Shown piece after piece: positions 20,781 through 30,438 of a stretch of DNA of 64,000 nucleotides. A program made the position numbers and the translations under genes. Position 1 is the stretch's first letter; every line of letters begins with the position of its first letter. The notes below the pieces were generated by a model. It worked only from the letters and a program-made list of their open reading frames with translations. It did no database searches and was not told the DNA's origin. This stretch comes from Granulosicoccus sp045106855 (lineage in GTDB: Bacteria > Pseudomonadota > Gammaproteobacteria > Granulosicoccales > Granulosicoccaceae), in the NCBI GenBank assembly GCA_045106855.1, contig JBGCFI010000008.1:1-64000 (forward strand), written 5' to 3'.

Positions 20781-22196
20781 TCACGCGAGGCGGGCCAAGG
20801 CTAATGACTCCCGCGTTGTAAGACTGTCCAGATAGGTGAGAAATTCATCGATCTCCAGATCGATGCTCTGATTTCGTCGTTCACTCAAGCTCAAGGTTTG
20901 CGCGGCAGTAGAGCTTCGGGGTTCGGCTGCGCCGTTTTTGTCATTCACGAAATAGGCGTGATAGTCAAGATTAGCCAGTTCACTGAGTGCCCAGTAACAA
21001 GGCACAACATAGTTGCCAAAAATTTCCACTATGGTTGTTTCAGGCTGGCAAAATGCTATGTTGCTCAAGCCAGCACCATGGGGTGCGACAACAATTTCAG
21101 CCCCAGCCAGTAAATTTGCTTGCTCTACGACAGTCATGGTTTCCAGAGAAACGCTTTCAAATCCCCTTAGTTTCAGCGCATCAATGAGAGTTTGTTCTTC
21201 GACGGGAGAGCGTGTTCCACGGTTTGCTCTGGATATGTAGATTTTTTTATGGTTGGACGCTATTGAATCAACAAAGCAGGAGCTTAGCCATCCAGGTACC
21301 CACGGCGCCATCCCCAACCCAAGTCCATTGTAAAAACGATCACCTCTGTCATGTTTCAGGAACGGAACAATGAGTCTTTTACAGCGTATAAAGCAATCTG
21401 TTGATGGCGCAGAGATTTTCTGCGCAGGTACTTCCAGGTGATTGAGGGTGAACTTCTGAAATTGTGAGTGGCAGCGAACTACAAAACAATCAATGCTCTT
21501 TAAATCAATACCAGCTGCTTGAATGATGGCTAGCTTGGGTAAGACATCGATCATCCAGTGATAATAGATCGGAGAACTTCGTGCATCAATGAAGCAGACA
21601 GTCGCCTCCATATACTGCTCTGGTCGTTGCCGCGCTACATCTGCAACCAGATGGACATTTCCCTTGATATGCTCCTTGAGAAAATTTCCTCGTCGATCAG
21701 CAATCACTGTATTAAATCCGTCAAACCAGACCCGACCATCTTCCAGATCACTGACGAAACTGCCTCTTGATTCTGTTTCCTTTGCTCTGAATTCCGGCCT
21801 GTCAATAGGGTTGCCGTTCGACTTTGGGGCGCGTAGTTTCTGTTTGACGGGTTTGTGTGTTTTTATATGCCGACAATTTGACGCCTTGCGTGCTGCAATT
21901 ATGCGTGTGGCCGTTGCCTTTGAATTGAAATAGCGTTCTTCTGCTGTTTCAGGAATGACAGAGCGGCGGCAGGCCATAGCGGAATCGTTGTCTCCGAAAG
22001 CCTCATAGACGGCACTGATGTCGTGCAATACCGGAGACACACCAGGCATCAATGAGTATGCGCGAAACAAAACGGTTAACGCTTGTTCGAACATACCTGA
22101 TTCGGCGAGACGATTTCCTTCCTCAATCAGGCATTTTTGCAGATTTTTGGCGGCTCTGTTGCACGCACCCTTTGGGTCCATAACGTTTTTCTGCAT
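20781..22196 (-). CDS. GT61 (DUF563) glycosyltransferase, second copy
   Basis: A 471-aa paralogue of the enzyme at 17355-18857. It has helical repeats at residues 20-90 (GMFEQALTVLFRAYSLMP, YEAFGDNDSAMACRR), then a basic linker, then the GT61 domain with IYYHWMIDVLPKLAIIQAAG near 213-232 and VVAPHGAGLSNIAFCQPE near 365-382. It shares the phrase C-R/H-x-x-IPET-like boundary after the repeats, suggesting a duplication. It is on the minus strand and transcribed toward the secreted-protein gene. The preferred start is the ATG at 22196; a second ATG lies five codons in. Confidence 0.87.
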   Translation of the reverse strand: MQKNVMDPKGACNRAAKNLQKCLIEEGNRLAESGMFEQALTVLFRAYSLMPGVSPVLHDISAVYEAFGDNDSAMACRRSVIPETAEERYFNSKATATRIIAARKASNCRHIKTHKPVKQKLRAPKSNGNPIDRPEFRAKETESRGSFVSDLEDGRVWFDGFNTVIADRRGNFLKEHIKGNVHLVADVARQRPEQYMEATVCFIDARSSPIYYHWMIDVLPKLAIIQAAGIDLKSIDCFVVRCHSQFQKFTLNHLEVPAQKISAPSTDCFIRCKRLIVPFLKHDRGDRFYNGLGLGMAPWVPGWLSSCFVDSIASNHKKIYISRANRGTRSPVEEQTLIDALKLRGFESVSLETMTVVEQANLLAGAEIVVAPHGAGLSNIAFCQPETTIVEIFGNYVVPCYWALSELANLDYHAYFVNDKNGAAEPRSSTAAQTLSLSERRNQSIDLEIDEFLTYLDSLTTRESLALARLA

Positions 22197-22445
22197 GACT
22201 GATCATGTGGTAGACAGGTGTTATCCAGAAGATTCATTACACAAGACGTGCCAGTACTTTTAAGGTTATTTCGTGTGGCACGCTCCATGCAATTATCTAC
22301 TTTGACACCGGGTTATTTGACAAATGCCGTGAGCACTTTCCGGCATGACTGCGAATAGCAAATTACAGCGACGAGACGGATCAATGCAACTTAATTATAT
22401 TTCTCAAAGCCTGCTGAATAGCCTGTGCAAAGCGGGTAGCGTGCA

Positions 22446-23054
22446 ATGAGGTTGATCTTCCTACTTCAGAAGAAAGCGTGGTTCATCGAGCATGAACAAG
22501 CCTGGTACCGGTTGAATGACATGAAAGCGGTGTCTCTTGGATTGAGTGGTCTTGCCTTGAATACGGTTAATCAGCATGACCTCATTGAACAGCCTCATCA
22601 GGCAGGCACAGCCACGATATCCCAACCGGATTCAGCATCTCTGAAAGTTAGGTTGTCCAGTCCGGACAATGAAACGATACATGATGGACTGGTGAAACTT
22701 GATCACAATGTATTGCTTAACGTTAACTGGAAGACCAAGCAGTTCAGAGATGGATGGATGTGTTCTGATGCAACTGTGACACTTGATAACGTAGGTGAAA
22801 TGTATATGGATGCCTACTTACCAGCCCGTAGTAACTCTGATGGTAAGACGCTTCGTATCTCTAACTCGGTTACTGGCAAGACTGAAGAGGTCTGGATTGC
22901 TCGGGATAAAAAAACCCGAGTCCCTGTTTTGCTTGAAGGATGTACCGGTAAGGTGAGTTTGAAACTGACGTGCAAACCGGAGGTTGTTGATCAATCCACT
23001 GACCCCAGGCAGCTAGGGTTTGTTCTGGTGTCTGAGGACGTGCGCCCGATCTGA
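22446..23054 (+). CDS. Stand-alone beta-sandwich domain of capsule glycosyltransferases (function unknown)
   Basis: 202 aa, with no signal peptide or membrane segment. The C-terminal half (YMDAYLPARSNSDGKTLRIS, RVPVLLEGCTGKVSLKLTC, then DPRQLGFVLVSEDVRP) resembles the accessory beta-sandwich often fused to bacterial polysaccharide glycosyltransferases, here encoded alone. I recognise the pattern, not a named family. It sits 67 bases upstream of the double glycosyltransferase gene at 23122, so it may act with that protein. The start could be the ATG at 22446 or the internal ATG at 22521. Confidence 0.65.
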   Translation: MRLIFLLQKKAWFIEHEQAWYRLNDMKAVSLGLSGLALNTVNQHDLIEQPHQAGTATISQPDSASLKVRLSSPDNETIHDGLVKLDHNVLLNVNWKTKQFRDGWMCSDATVTLDNVGEMYMDAYLPARSNSDGKTLRISNSVTGKTEEVWIARDKKTRVPVLLEGCTGKVSLKLTCKPEVVDQSTDPRQLGFVLVSEDVRPI

Positions 23055-23121
23055 ATCGAAGCAGCACGGTTTGGTGAGTCACTATCTTGAATGATGTAAG
23101 AAAACGTAAACCAGGGATTTA

Positions 23122-25941
23122 ATGGCAATGCATCCAAAAGAAGTTCAGCTGGCACGGTTGACCAGAAACCTGATCACGATGTCAGAAGAGGTGTCAGCGT
23201 ACAGTGTTGCAGAAACGAACCGTTTTAAGACGGGTGTTGAAAATGCACGTAAAGCTGCGCTCATGTCTGTCAAGGAGGAACCCAAGAAAAAGAAGCGGGG
23301 TCGTGCGGCGGTTGTATCATGGGATCTAGGTCATAACCCTGCAGGAAGAGCCTACGTTCTCTATGAACTTCTGAGGAAGGACTGGAATGTGGATCTGGTT
23401 GGCCCAATGTGGTCACGCTATGGAACACAGATCTGGGGTCCGTTGCAAGATACTGAATTGCGAGTGCGTAGCTTTCGTTGCTCAAATATCTCTGAGTTTT
23501 TACCTAAAGCTGAGGCCCTGGCAGCAGGGCAACGTTACGACGTAGTGTATGTATGTAAGCCTCGCCTACCTTCGATATACCTGGGCGCATTGATCAAGGA
23601 AGCTTCGGATTGTCCGCTTGTGCTAGATGTTGATGATTTTGAGCTTTCGTTCTTTAAAGATGAGACATACGCCAGCTCCAGTGATCTAAAGGCCGATATT
23701 CATGCAGCCCTGCATGAACCTTTTGAGGAGCTTGGGACTCGCTATGCACAAACACTTGTGCCGGCCGCTGATGCAGTTACCGTATCGAATGTCGCTTTGC
23801 GAGCTCGGTTTGGTGGGCATATGGTGAGACATGCGCGAGACGAAGCCCAGTTCAAGAACTCCAATGAGAGAAGAGAGGCTGCACGACAGAAGCTGGGTAT
23901 TTCCGACGAAGAGTTTGCTTTGATATTTATCGGCACCCCCCGGCCACATAAAGGTGTTATCGAAGTGGCCAAGGCATTGAACGAGCTGAATGATCCCTCT
24001 ATTGTTTTCCACATCGTCGGAAGTATTGGTGATGCAGCACTAAAAAAACAACTTGAGAGCTATTCGCAAGCCAGAATAGTGATGCATCCTAACTGCGCAT
24101 TTGATGAGTTGCCAAATCTGCTTGCTGGGGCTGATTTAGTGCCGTTGATACAGGATGTCAATCACGCCATTAGCCAGTATCAGATTCCTGCCAAGGTTTC
24201 TGATGCGCTGGCGTTAGGAATACCTGTAGTTGCAACACATACACCGCCTTTAGCAGACCTTATAGCCAGTGGCGCAATTCATGGGACTGATCTTGATTCA
24301 CTGAAAGATGTTATCAACGAAATAAAGTCCAGTACTACCGCAAAGAATCAAGCTCATTCCGTAAACATTGATAACCAGGAGCGTCGCAGTTTTGTTGGTG
24401 AACTTGGTATGGCCGTTAATCGCACACGTCTGGATTATGCTATTGCGGAGGCTAAAAGAAAGTGTCAGGCCGAGGCAGAAGAATCCACGAGCGTAGTATC
24501 GTTTTTCTCCGGTAGTAAAAAATCGACTGAAACTAGTGGCTTGCCACAACCATTAGTAGAAATGGTTGAGATTGTCCGAGCTCACTACAAGGGGTTGCGT
24601 GGCGAAGTTCTCCGTTCAGCCAGGGAACGTCGTGGCGAGCAGTTGCCGGTCTCTCCCAAGCGATCTGGCTCAAGATCTTTTGGTGGTTTTCCCTCTATAT
24701 TAAGGTCTCGATCGACAAGCTACGACATCGCATTTTTCTGGAAACAGAATGATAGTAATCTCTATGGGCGTCGATCGGACATGATAGCCAAAGGCCTTGT
24801 TCACTCTGGTCGGGTTAACAAAATGCTTCATCTGGATAGTCCGGTATCTGCACCGTCTATGAATGATCAGTTTGACAAGAATATTCCGGCAAAAAATAGC
24901 CAGAAGGAATTGATAATGACTAATCTGATAGACAGACAGATGGGCATTTACGATAACGATATTGTACGAAATAGAACACATATACACTCGAGACAGCCTA
25001 AGCCTGCCCGATTGTTGGGTCAGAATGTACTTTCAAAAGGCTCATATGTGCGCTTTGTCAATGAGCAGCTGGAAGAGCAGGGCATGCAAGCGCGAAATAC
25101 GGTAGCTTGGTTTTGTCCAGTTATCTGGGATGCGCCGGAGTTAATAGAAAAAATAGGTTTCCAGCGCGTAATCGCCGATCTTATCGACGATCAGCGTGCC
25201 TGGGAAGGAACTGCGAATTCCAAGCAGAAGCTTGATAAAAGCTACCGCGACACCTTGAACGCTGCAGATATTGTGTTTGCCAATTGTGACTCGCTCGCAG
25301 AAGCGATGCAGGAATACGCGCAAGATAAAATACATGTGGTTCCCAACGGAGCAGAGCGATTTGACCGATTTCCAGAAGCACCGGTACCCGAAGCATTGAA
25401 AAATATCAAAGGGCCTATCGTTGGATATGTTGGAAATCTTCGAGATCGAATTGACTGGACGTTGCTTCACGAAGTCGTCACTGCTATGCCGGATGTCTCA
25501 TTCGTATTTTTCGGACCTTCGGGTGATAATCCTAATGCTGAGAGTCTTGCAAAACATAGCAATGTACATGTACTAGGTGTCGTCAAATATGATGAGCTGG
25601 CTTTTCATCTGAAGGCGATGGATGTCGGTCTGGTACCTCATCTGAACAATCAGCTTACAGAGCGCATGAATCCACTGAAGGTTTATAACTATTTTGCAGC
25701 CGGGTTGCCAATCGTGTCCTCGGAAGTCGCTAACCTTGAAAGCCTGGGTAGTGTGCTCAGAACGGCAACAAATGCTGCGGATTTTGTTAAGGGCATTCGT
25801 GATGCTTTGAGTACCGGGGTTGATATCAGTTCAAGTGATTGGCAATCAACCATGGACGTAATTGCATGGGAGAGCAGGGTGGCAGACATCATAGAAGTCA
25901 TGGACCAATCCTTGCACCGCAAGATGCGTAAATCAGCGTAG
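23122..25941 (+). CDS. Tandem two-domain glycosyltransferase (GT4-GT4 fusion)
   Basis: A 939-aa protein carrying two GT-B-fold units. The first covers about 60-420, with GHNPAGRAYVLYELL, LVLDVDDFELSFF, then IFIGTPRPHKGVIEVAKALN and KVSDALALGIPVVATHTPP. The second covers about 520-925, with YDIAFFWKQNDSNLYGRR, VIADLIDDQRAW, PIVGYVGNLRDRIDW and NPLKVYNYFAAGLPIVSSEV. Both have the Glu/Lys-containing C-terminal segments of family 4. A basic linker (KKKKRGR) precedes the first. Such fusions usually add two sugars of a repeat unit in sequence, which is inference here. Confidence 0.85.
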   Translation: MAMHPKEVQLARLTRNLITMSEEVSAYSVAETNRFKTGVENARKAALMSVKEEPKKKKRGRAAVVSWDLGHNPAGRAYVLYELLRKDWNVDLVGPMWSRYGTQIWGPLQDTELRVRSFRCSNISEFLPKAEALAAGQRYDVVYVCKPRLPSIYLGALIKEASDCPLVLDVDDFELSFFKDETYASSSDLKADIHAALHEPFEELGTRYAQTLVPAADAVTVSNVALRARFGGHMVRHARDEAQFKNSNERREAARQKLGISDEEFALIFIGTPRPHKGVIEVAKALNELNDPSIVFHIVGSIGDAALKKQLESYSQARIVMHPNCAFDELPNLLAGADLVPLIQDVNHAISQYQIPAKVSDALALGIPVVATHTPPLADLIASGAIHGTDLDSLKDVINEIKSSTTAKNQAHSVNIDNQERRSFVGELGMAVNRTRLDYAIAEAKRKCQAEAEESTSVVSFFSGSKKSTETSGLPQPLVEMVEIVRAHYKGLRGEVLRSARERRGEQLPVSPKRSGSRSFGGFPSILRSRSTSYDIAFFWKQNDSNLYGRRSDMIAKGLVHSGRVNKMLHLDSPVSAPSMNDQFDKNIPAKNSQKELIMTNLIDRQMGIYDNDIVRNRTHIHSRQPKPARLLGQNVLSKGSYVRFVNEQLEEQGMQARNTVAWFCPVIWDAPELIEKIGFQRVIADLIDDQRAWEGTANSKQKLDKSYRDTLNAADIVFANCDSLAEAMQEYAQDKIHVVPNGAERFDRFPEAPVPEALKNIKGPIVGYVGNLRDRIDWTLLHEVVTAMPDVSFVFFGPSGDNPNAESLAKHSNVHVLGVVKYDELAFHLKAMDVGLVPHLNNQLTERMNPLKVYNYFAAGLPIVSSEVANLESLGSVLRTATNAADFVKGIRDALSTGVDISSSDWQSTMDVIAWESRVADIIEVMDQSLHRKMRKSA

Positions 25942-26163
25942 AAGAAACCGAAATCAGTTCTTTCTTAAAGATGCGATTAACGCGCCTTCGCTGAGGCAAC
26001 CGGTAGCACCAAGATAGTGTCGTCGGACAGTGTCGTGCCTGCTTTCATTTCGATGATGGCGTTTTGGTCACTTGCGTAAAGCACTGGTGGTCAAAACATA
26101 GATGAAAAAATTTAAATGAACATGCGACGACCGTTTTGTTACCGCATGATAGGAGACTAGCTA

Positions 26164-26844
26164 ATGTTATGGTGTGATGATTACCTTTTTGTTCACTATC
26201 CGAAGACTGCCGGAAAAACACTGACCAAGTTTTTTCTTCAAGCCTGGTCTCATCCGATTTCGGGTTACATTTCTGCGGGCCAGGTGAAAGAACTGGCAGA
26301 TTGTGAACTTGAAAAAACCAATATTGTTGTGGGTCGTGGACACGAGAACCTTACGGAATCTTCGAAAATCATCGCTGATGCTGGTGGTAATATCGCCGAT
26401 ATGAAAGGGCTGTTTTGTTGCATCAGAAACCCTTATGACCTGATGGTGTCAAACTATCATTTCATGCGTCAGGAATACCGTTGGAAAGCCAATAAAGTAC
26501 GAGCAAATTTTATTATTGCTGCTGAAAACGACTTTGCCTCTTTTTGTGAAAAAGTATCGGTAAGTTCACCACGAAATTGGATGTGTATTGACGGCCAACA
26601 ACCAGAGAACCTTCAAATCATTCAATTCGAAAAAATGAATGATGACTTGAACCACTATTCAGAAAAATTCGGTTTTGACATGCCTGTTCTTGGACATCTC
26701 AACGCATCAAAACGTGCGCACTATAGTGAATATATGTGTGAGCGTGCAGAGCGTGCGATAGCCGAAAAACTCTCATACTGGTTTGACGAAGGCTATTATG
26801 AAAGAGAGTCCTTCGGGGAAAGTGCACAACGCAAAACGGCGTAG
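26164..26844 (+). CDS. Sulfotransferase (PAPS-dependent), first of three
   Basis: A 226-aa protein of the Sulfotransfer_2 type. The 5'-phosphosulfate loop is FVHYPKTAGKTLTKFF (residues 9-24, Lys14) and the 3'-phosphate segment is CCIRNPYDLMVSNYHF (85-100, Arg88). It should move sulfate from PAPS to a hydroxyl of the polymer or its precursor in the cytoplasm. It is followed at once by a two-domain glycosyltransferase gene. An internally initiated, out-of-frame extension of that gene overlaps its end, but a start after the stop is more likely. Confidence 0.87.
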   Translation: MLWCDDYLFVHYPKTAGKTLTKFFLQAWSHPISGYISAGQVKELADCELEKTNIVVGRGHENLTESSKIIADAGGNIADMKGLFCCIRNPYDLMVSNYHFMRQEYRWKANKVRANFIIAAENDFASFCEKVSVSSPRNWMCIDGQQPENLQIIQFEKMNDDLNHYSEKFGFDMPVLGHLNASKRAHYSEYMCERAERAIAEKLSYWFDEGYYERESFGESAQRKTA

Positions 26845-26854
26845 CCGTGATCCA

Positions 26855-29404
26855 ATGGCAACAACAGCCTTATCAGTCAATTTAGCATCAAGCTCAGCAA
26901 TCACCGGTCAGATAGAGAGAGTCACTGGAAATGAAGCGGTAGGCTGGGTGTTTAATTCCTCGCGTCCCGAGGAATCAGTATCAGTAGGAATACGTGTGGG
27001 TCATAGCGTTGTAGGTACTGGTGTTGCTGATATCGTCCGCACAGATTTGCGACGAGCGGGGTTTGGACGTGGGCGCCACGGGTTCCGTATACCCCTGGAT
27101 ATCCAGTTCGTTAGTGGTCAGAGCGTGGTTCTGGATCTATTCGATAACGACAGTAATGAATCTGTGGCAGCTGTGCCTTTTACACTGCATTACAGAGATC
27201 CAAAGGCTTTGGGCTCGGATGAGCTTGACGATAGAAGTGCTCACGGTCTTGTGCCCGTGCGCAAAAGCAAGAATCGGCGAAGACTTGATGCTGCCGTGTC
27301 TCCGGTACTAAAGCCCATCAGGCGAATAAAGAAGCGTTTTGCCGCAAGTGCCGAAGGGCAGATACCGCCCGGTACAAAAGCCAAGCTGGCTAGAGTTGAT
27401 GATCTTTCTCTGGTCACGCCTGCCAATGTTGACAATTGGCCTGAATTGACACTTCCAGAATACGACACACTAAAACCTGAGAAAAGTGTCAGTGTAATTA
27501 TTCCTGTTTACAACCAGTTTCAACTGACTTATCAGTGTTTAACATCGCTAATACTGTCGGGTGATGCCGCGAATATTGAGATAATCGTGGTTGATGACGC
27601 CTCAAGTGATGCAACGCAGCTCATCGAGTCAAAGGTTAATAACCTGAAAGTAATCAGAAACGAAAACAATCTCGGATTTTTGCACAGTTGCAACAAGGCG
27701 GCTGCAGCAGCCCTGGGAAAGTATATTATTTTTCTTAATAACGATACGGAAGTTGAAAGTGGCTGGATAGATAATATGCTGGATGTATTTGAGCGATTCA
27801 GTGACACTGGAGCTGTCGGTGCGAAATTGATTTATCCGGACGGTACATTGCAGGATGCAGGAGGTATTGTGTGGGAAAGTGGTACTCCCTGGAACGTTGG
27901 TCATGGGAAGGACCGAGATGATCCGGAATATAATTACGTACGCGAAGTAGACTACCTTACCGGAGCCGCGCTCATGGTATTGCGCGAAGCCTGGGACGTC
28001 GTAGGTGGTTTCAGTGAAAGCTACGCGCCGGCCTATTACGAAGACACGGATATTGCGTTCAAGCTTCGCAAGGCGGGGTACCGCACGCGATATTGTCCGC
28101 AGGCCACTGTAGTCCACTATGAAGGACGAAGTAATGGTACAGATACCGGCAGTGGCGTCAAACAACATCAGCTTGTTAATGCGGAGACGTTTAAAACAAC
28201 CTGGTGCGAGCAATTCGTCGGACAGGGAACTGAAGGTGTCGATTTACGCAGGCAAAAAGATAGGAATCGTGGATTGCGTGTTCTGGTTGTTGATAACTCG
28301 TTTCCTCGATTAGGCCAGGACGCGGGCAGTTACGCTGCTATTCAGGAAATAAAATTACTTCTGGCACTAGGTTGCAAGGTGACATTTCTGCCGAATAACC
28401 TCTTACATCTGGGAAAACATGTCGATTTTTTGCAATCGATGGGTGTGGAATGCGTACATGCGCCGTTTCATCGCTCAGTGCCTAAATTTCTTGAACGTCG
28501 CGCTGCTGAATTTGATTCGGTGTATGTAACGCGTTATGTCGTTGCTGAGTCTATAATTCCGTTGGTAAGACAATTCAGTGATGCAAAAATTATCTTTAAT
28601 AATGCTGATCTGCATTTTTTGCGTGAAGCGAGAACTGCATGGGCGTCAGGGCAGGCCGATCTGTCCTCTGTCGATACAACGCGTCGACGAGAACTCAATG
28701 TCATGAAGTTGGTGGATGTTGTGCTCTCTTATAGTGATGTGGAGTTGGAAATCATTTCTTCACACTTACTAGACCGAAGCAAGTTGTTCCGCTGTCCATG
28801 GGTGCTGAATACGGAATCAGAAGGCGGTTCCTATACGCAGAGAGAGGGGTTGGCGTTTTTGGGAGGGTATGCTCACCCACCAAACAAGGCAGCGATGGAT
28901 TGGTTTATCAAGAATGTCATGCCGGACTTACATAGAAAACGCCCGACACTCAAGTTGCACGTATGGGGAAGTCATTTACCCGCTGATTGTGACTGGAAAA
29001 ATCAAGCTGGTGTTGTGCTTGAAGGCTACGCAGAGACGCTCGACAATGTATTCACTGGAGCACTGGCATTCATAGCGCCGTTGCAAGCTGGTGCTGGTAT
29101 CAAGGGGAAGGTACTCGACAGTCTGGCGTATGGAGTGCCCACGGTATTGTCCCCAGTAGCTGCCGAGGCCACCGGACTGGTGGATGGCGAAAGTACGCTG
29201 ATAGCACAGTCGCCAGAGCAGTGGATTGAGCATATCGAGCGTCTGCTGGATAATCAGGAATTGTGGCAACGTATTCGCGATAATTCATTGCGTTTAAAAG
29301 ATAGTCGTTACTCTCAGAGTGCGGGAATTGTCGCCATGCAGAATGTTTTCGACTACCTCGGTCTGGATACCACTGTTTCCGGGCAGCAGGTGACTGTACG
29401 GTGA
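26855..29404 (+). CDS. GT2-GT4 fusion glycosyltransferase with N-terminal beta domain
   Basis: About 849 aa in three parts. The N-terminal beta domain spans about 15-110 (ITGQIERVTGNEAVGWVF, GFGRGRHGFRIPL) and is of a type seen in other capsule enzymes. A GT2 domain follows (SVSVIIPVYNQFQLTYQCL, IIVVDDASSD, IIFLNNDTEVESGW, then YYEDTDIAFKLRKAGY). The C-terminal GT4 domain has GSYAAIQEIKLLLALG, LAFLGGYAHPPNKAAMDW and PLQAGAGIKGKVLDSLAYGVP. The frame is open from 26783 inside the sulfotransferase gene. I chose the ATG at 26855, ten bases after that stop, though its ribosome-binding site is poor. The stop overlaps the next start. Confidence 0.87.
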   Translation: MATTALSVNLASSSAITGQIERVTGNEAVGWVFNSSRPEESVSVGIRVGHSVVGTGVADIVRTDLRRAGFGRGRHGFRIPLDIQFVSGQSVVLDLFDNDSNESVAAVPFTLHYRDPKALGSDELDDRSAHGLVPVRKSKNRRRLDAAVSPVLKPIRRIKKRFAASAEGQIPPGTKAKLARVDDLSLVTPANVDNWPELTLPEYDTLKPEKSVSVIIPVYNQFQLTYQCLTSLILSGDAANIEIIVVDDASSDATQLIESKVNNLKVIRNENNLGFLHSCNKAAAAALGKYIIFLNNDTEVESGWIDNMLDVFERFSDTGAVGAKLIYPDGTLQDAGGIVWESGTPWNVGHGKDRDDPEYNYVREVDYLTGAALMVLREAWDVVGGFSESYAPAYYEDTDIAFKLRKAGYRTRYCPQATVVHYEGRSNGTDTGSGVKQHQLVNAETFKTTWCEQFVGQGTEGVDLRRQKDRNRGLRVLVVDNSFPRLGQDAGSYAAIQEIKLLLALGCKVTFLPNNLLHLGKHVDFLQSMGVECVHAPFHRSVPKFLERRAAEFDSVYVTRYVVAESIIPLVRQFSDAKIIFNNADLHFLREARTAWASGQADLSSVDTTRRRELNVMKLVDVVLSYSDVELEIISSHLLDRSKLFRCPWVLNTESEGGSYTQREGLAFLGGYAHPPNKAAMDWFIKNVMPDLHRKRPTLKLHVWGSHLPADCDWKNQAGVVLEGYAETLDNVFTGALAFIAPLQAGAGIKGKVLDSLAYGVPTVLSPVAAEATGLVDGESTLIAQSPEQWIEHIERLLDNQELWQRIRDNSLRLKDSRYSQSAGIVAMQNVFDYLGLDTTVSGQQVTVR

Positions 29405-30225
29405 ACAAAAAAATGAATAAAAGACCGGTTCTGGTTCACTATCATCTGTTCAAAAATGCTGGCACCTCCATTGAGCGTTTGTTGCGCCAGTCATTTGGAT
29501 CTGCGTGGCAGTCCTGGGACAAGTCAGAGCCAGGTGCAAAAATATCTGGGCTTGAGCTTCAGCAATGGCTTGAAAAAAATCCCAAAGTTCGTGCTGTGTC
29601 ATCTCATCAGTTTGTACCGCCGTTACCGCAAGGTCCGTTTGATGTCACGCCTATCGTGTTTCTGCGTGAGCCTTTATCTCGTGTTCGTTCGGCGTGGTTG
29701 TTTGAATGGAAGAAACAGTTGGGACTGGCAGAGCCTAAAGGCTCCTTGGGTGAGTATATAGAGGAAAAATTCTTGCACAAGAACGCGAGTGTGATTGCGA
29801 ACTTTCAGGTGTCTCGGCTGAGTAATCAGAAGTATGACGATGTAAAGCAACGATTGCATCGATACAATCACGAGCTACTCCCATCAGCCTGTCATTTTAT
29901 TGATTCATTGCCGTTCGTTGGTCTGGTTGAAAGGTTTTCGGATTCGTTGCGTTTGCTGGATGAGTGCGCTCGCCACCGGTTTCCTGATCTTGTGTTACAG
30001 GAGCACAGAGAGAATATGACGGACAATAGTGAATTTACGACAGAACAGAAAATAGAAAGTCTGCGCAAGGAAATTGGCAATGATCTGTTCGATGAACTCT
30101 GTTTGAGGAATCGTCTGGATTTGCAACTATACAGCTATGCCAGTGGAAGATTTAATGCAAACATTGCTCAGTTGAGTGGTAGTTCGGTTAGTAAACGCGT
30201 CAGTCGATTTTCACTCGTCAGATAA
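29401..30225 (+). CDS. Sulfotransferase-like protein, second of three
   Basis: 274 aa, starting at a GTG that overlaps the stop of the GT2-GT4 gene (GTGA), so translation is coupled. The PAPS-binding loop HYHLFKNAGTSIERLL (13-28) and the 3'-phosphate segment VFLREPLSRVRSAWLFEW (87-104) identify the Sulfotransfer_2 fold. The coupling suggests sulfation of the residue laid down by the preceding fusion enzyme. The substrate is not predictable. Confidence 0.83.
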   Translation: MNKKMNKRPVLVHYHLFKNAGTSIERLLRQSFGSAWQSWDKSEPGAKISGLELQQWLEKNPKVRAVSSHQFVPPLPQGPFDVTPIVFLREPLSRVRSAWLFEWKKQLGLAEPKGSLGEYIEEKFLHKNASVIANFQVSRLSNQKYDDVKQRLHRYNHELLPSACHFIDSLPFVGLVERFSDSLRLLDECARHRFPDLVLQEHRENMTDNSEFTTEQKIESLRKEIGNDLFDELCLRNRLDLQLYSYASGRFNANIAQLSGSSVSKRVSRFSLVR

Positions 30226-30438
30226 TTCTGGCGTGTGGTCAATCTGGACACCGGATTTGTGAATGTCGTTGTGCGGACTAATTGAAGCTGGCGTTCACGT
30301 TCAATTGCTTTTCAGTGCTAAGCCTGAATAAACACTTCTTAGCCTGCGGTAAGTTAATATTTTGCCTAATGTGAGGCGTGTTATACGTGGCACGGTTGCT
30401 GCTCCATCGTAAGTAAATTCTCCCTCCGAGGTACAAGT

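Noticed and set aside
26783..26854. Earlier start for the GT2-GT4 fusion inside the sulfotransferase gene
   Set aside because: The extra 24 residues are basic, without homology, and overlap the coding end of the upstream gene. The ATG at 26855 just after its stop is more natural.
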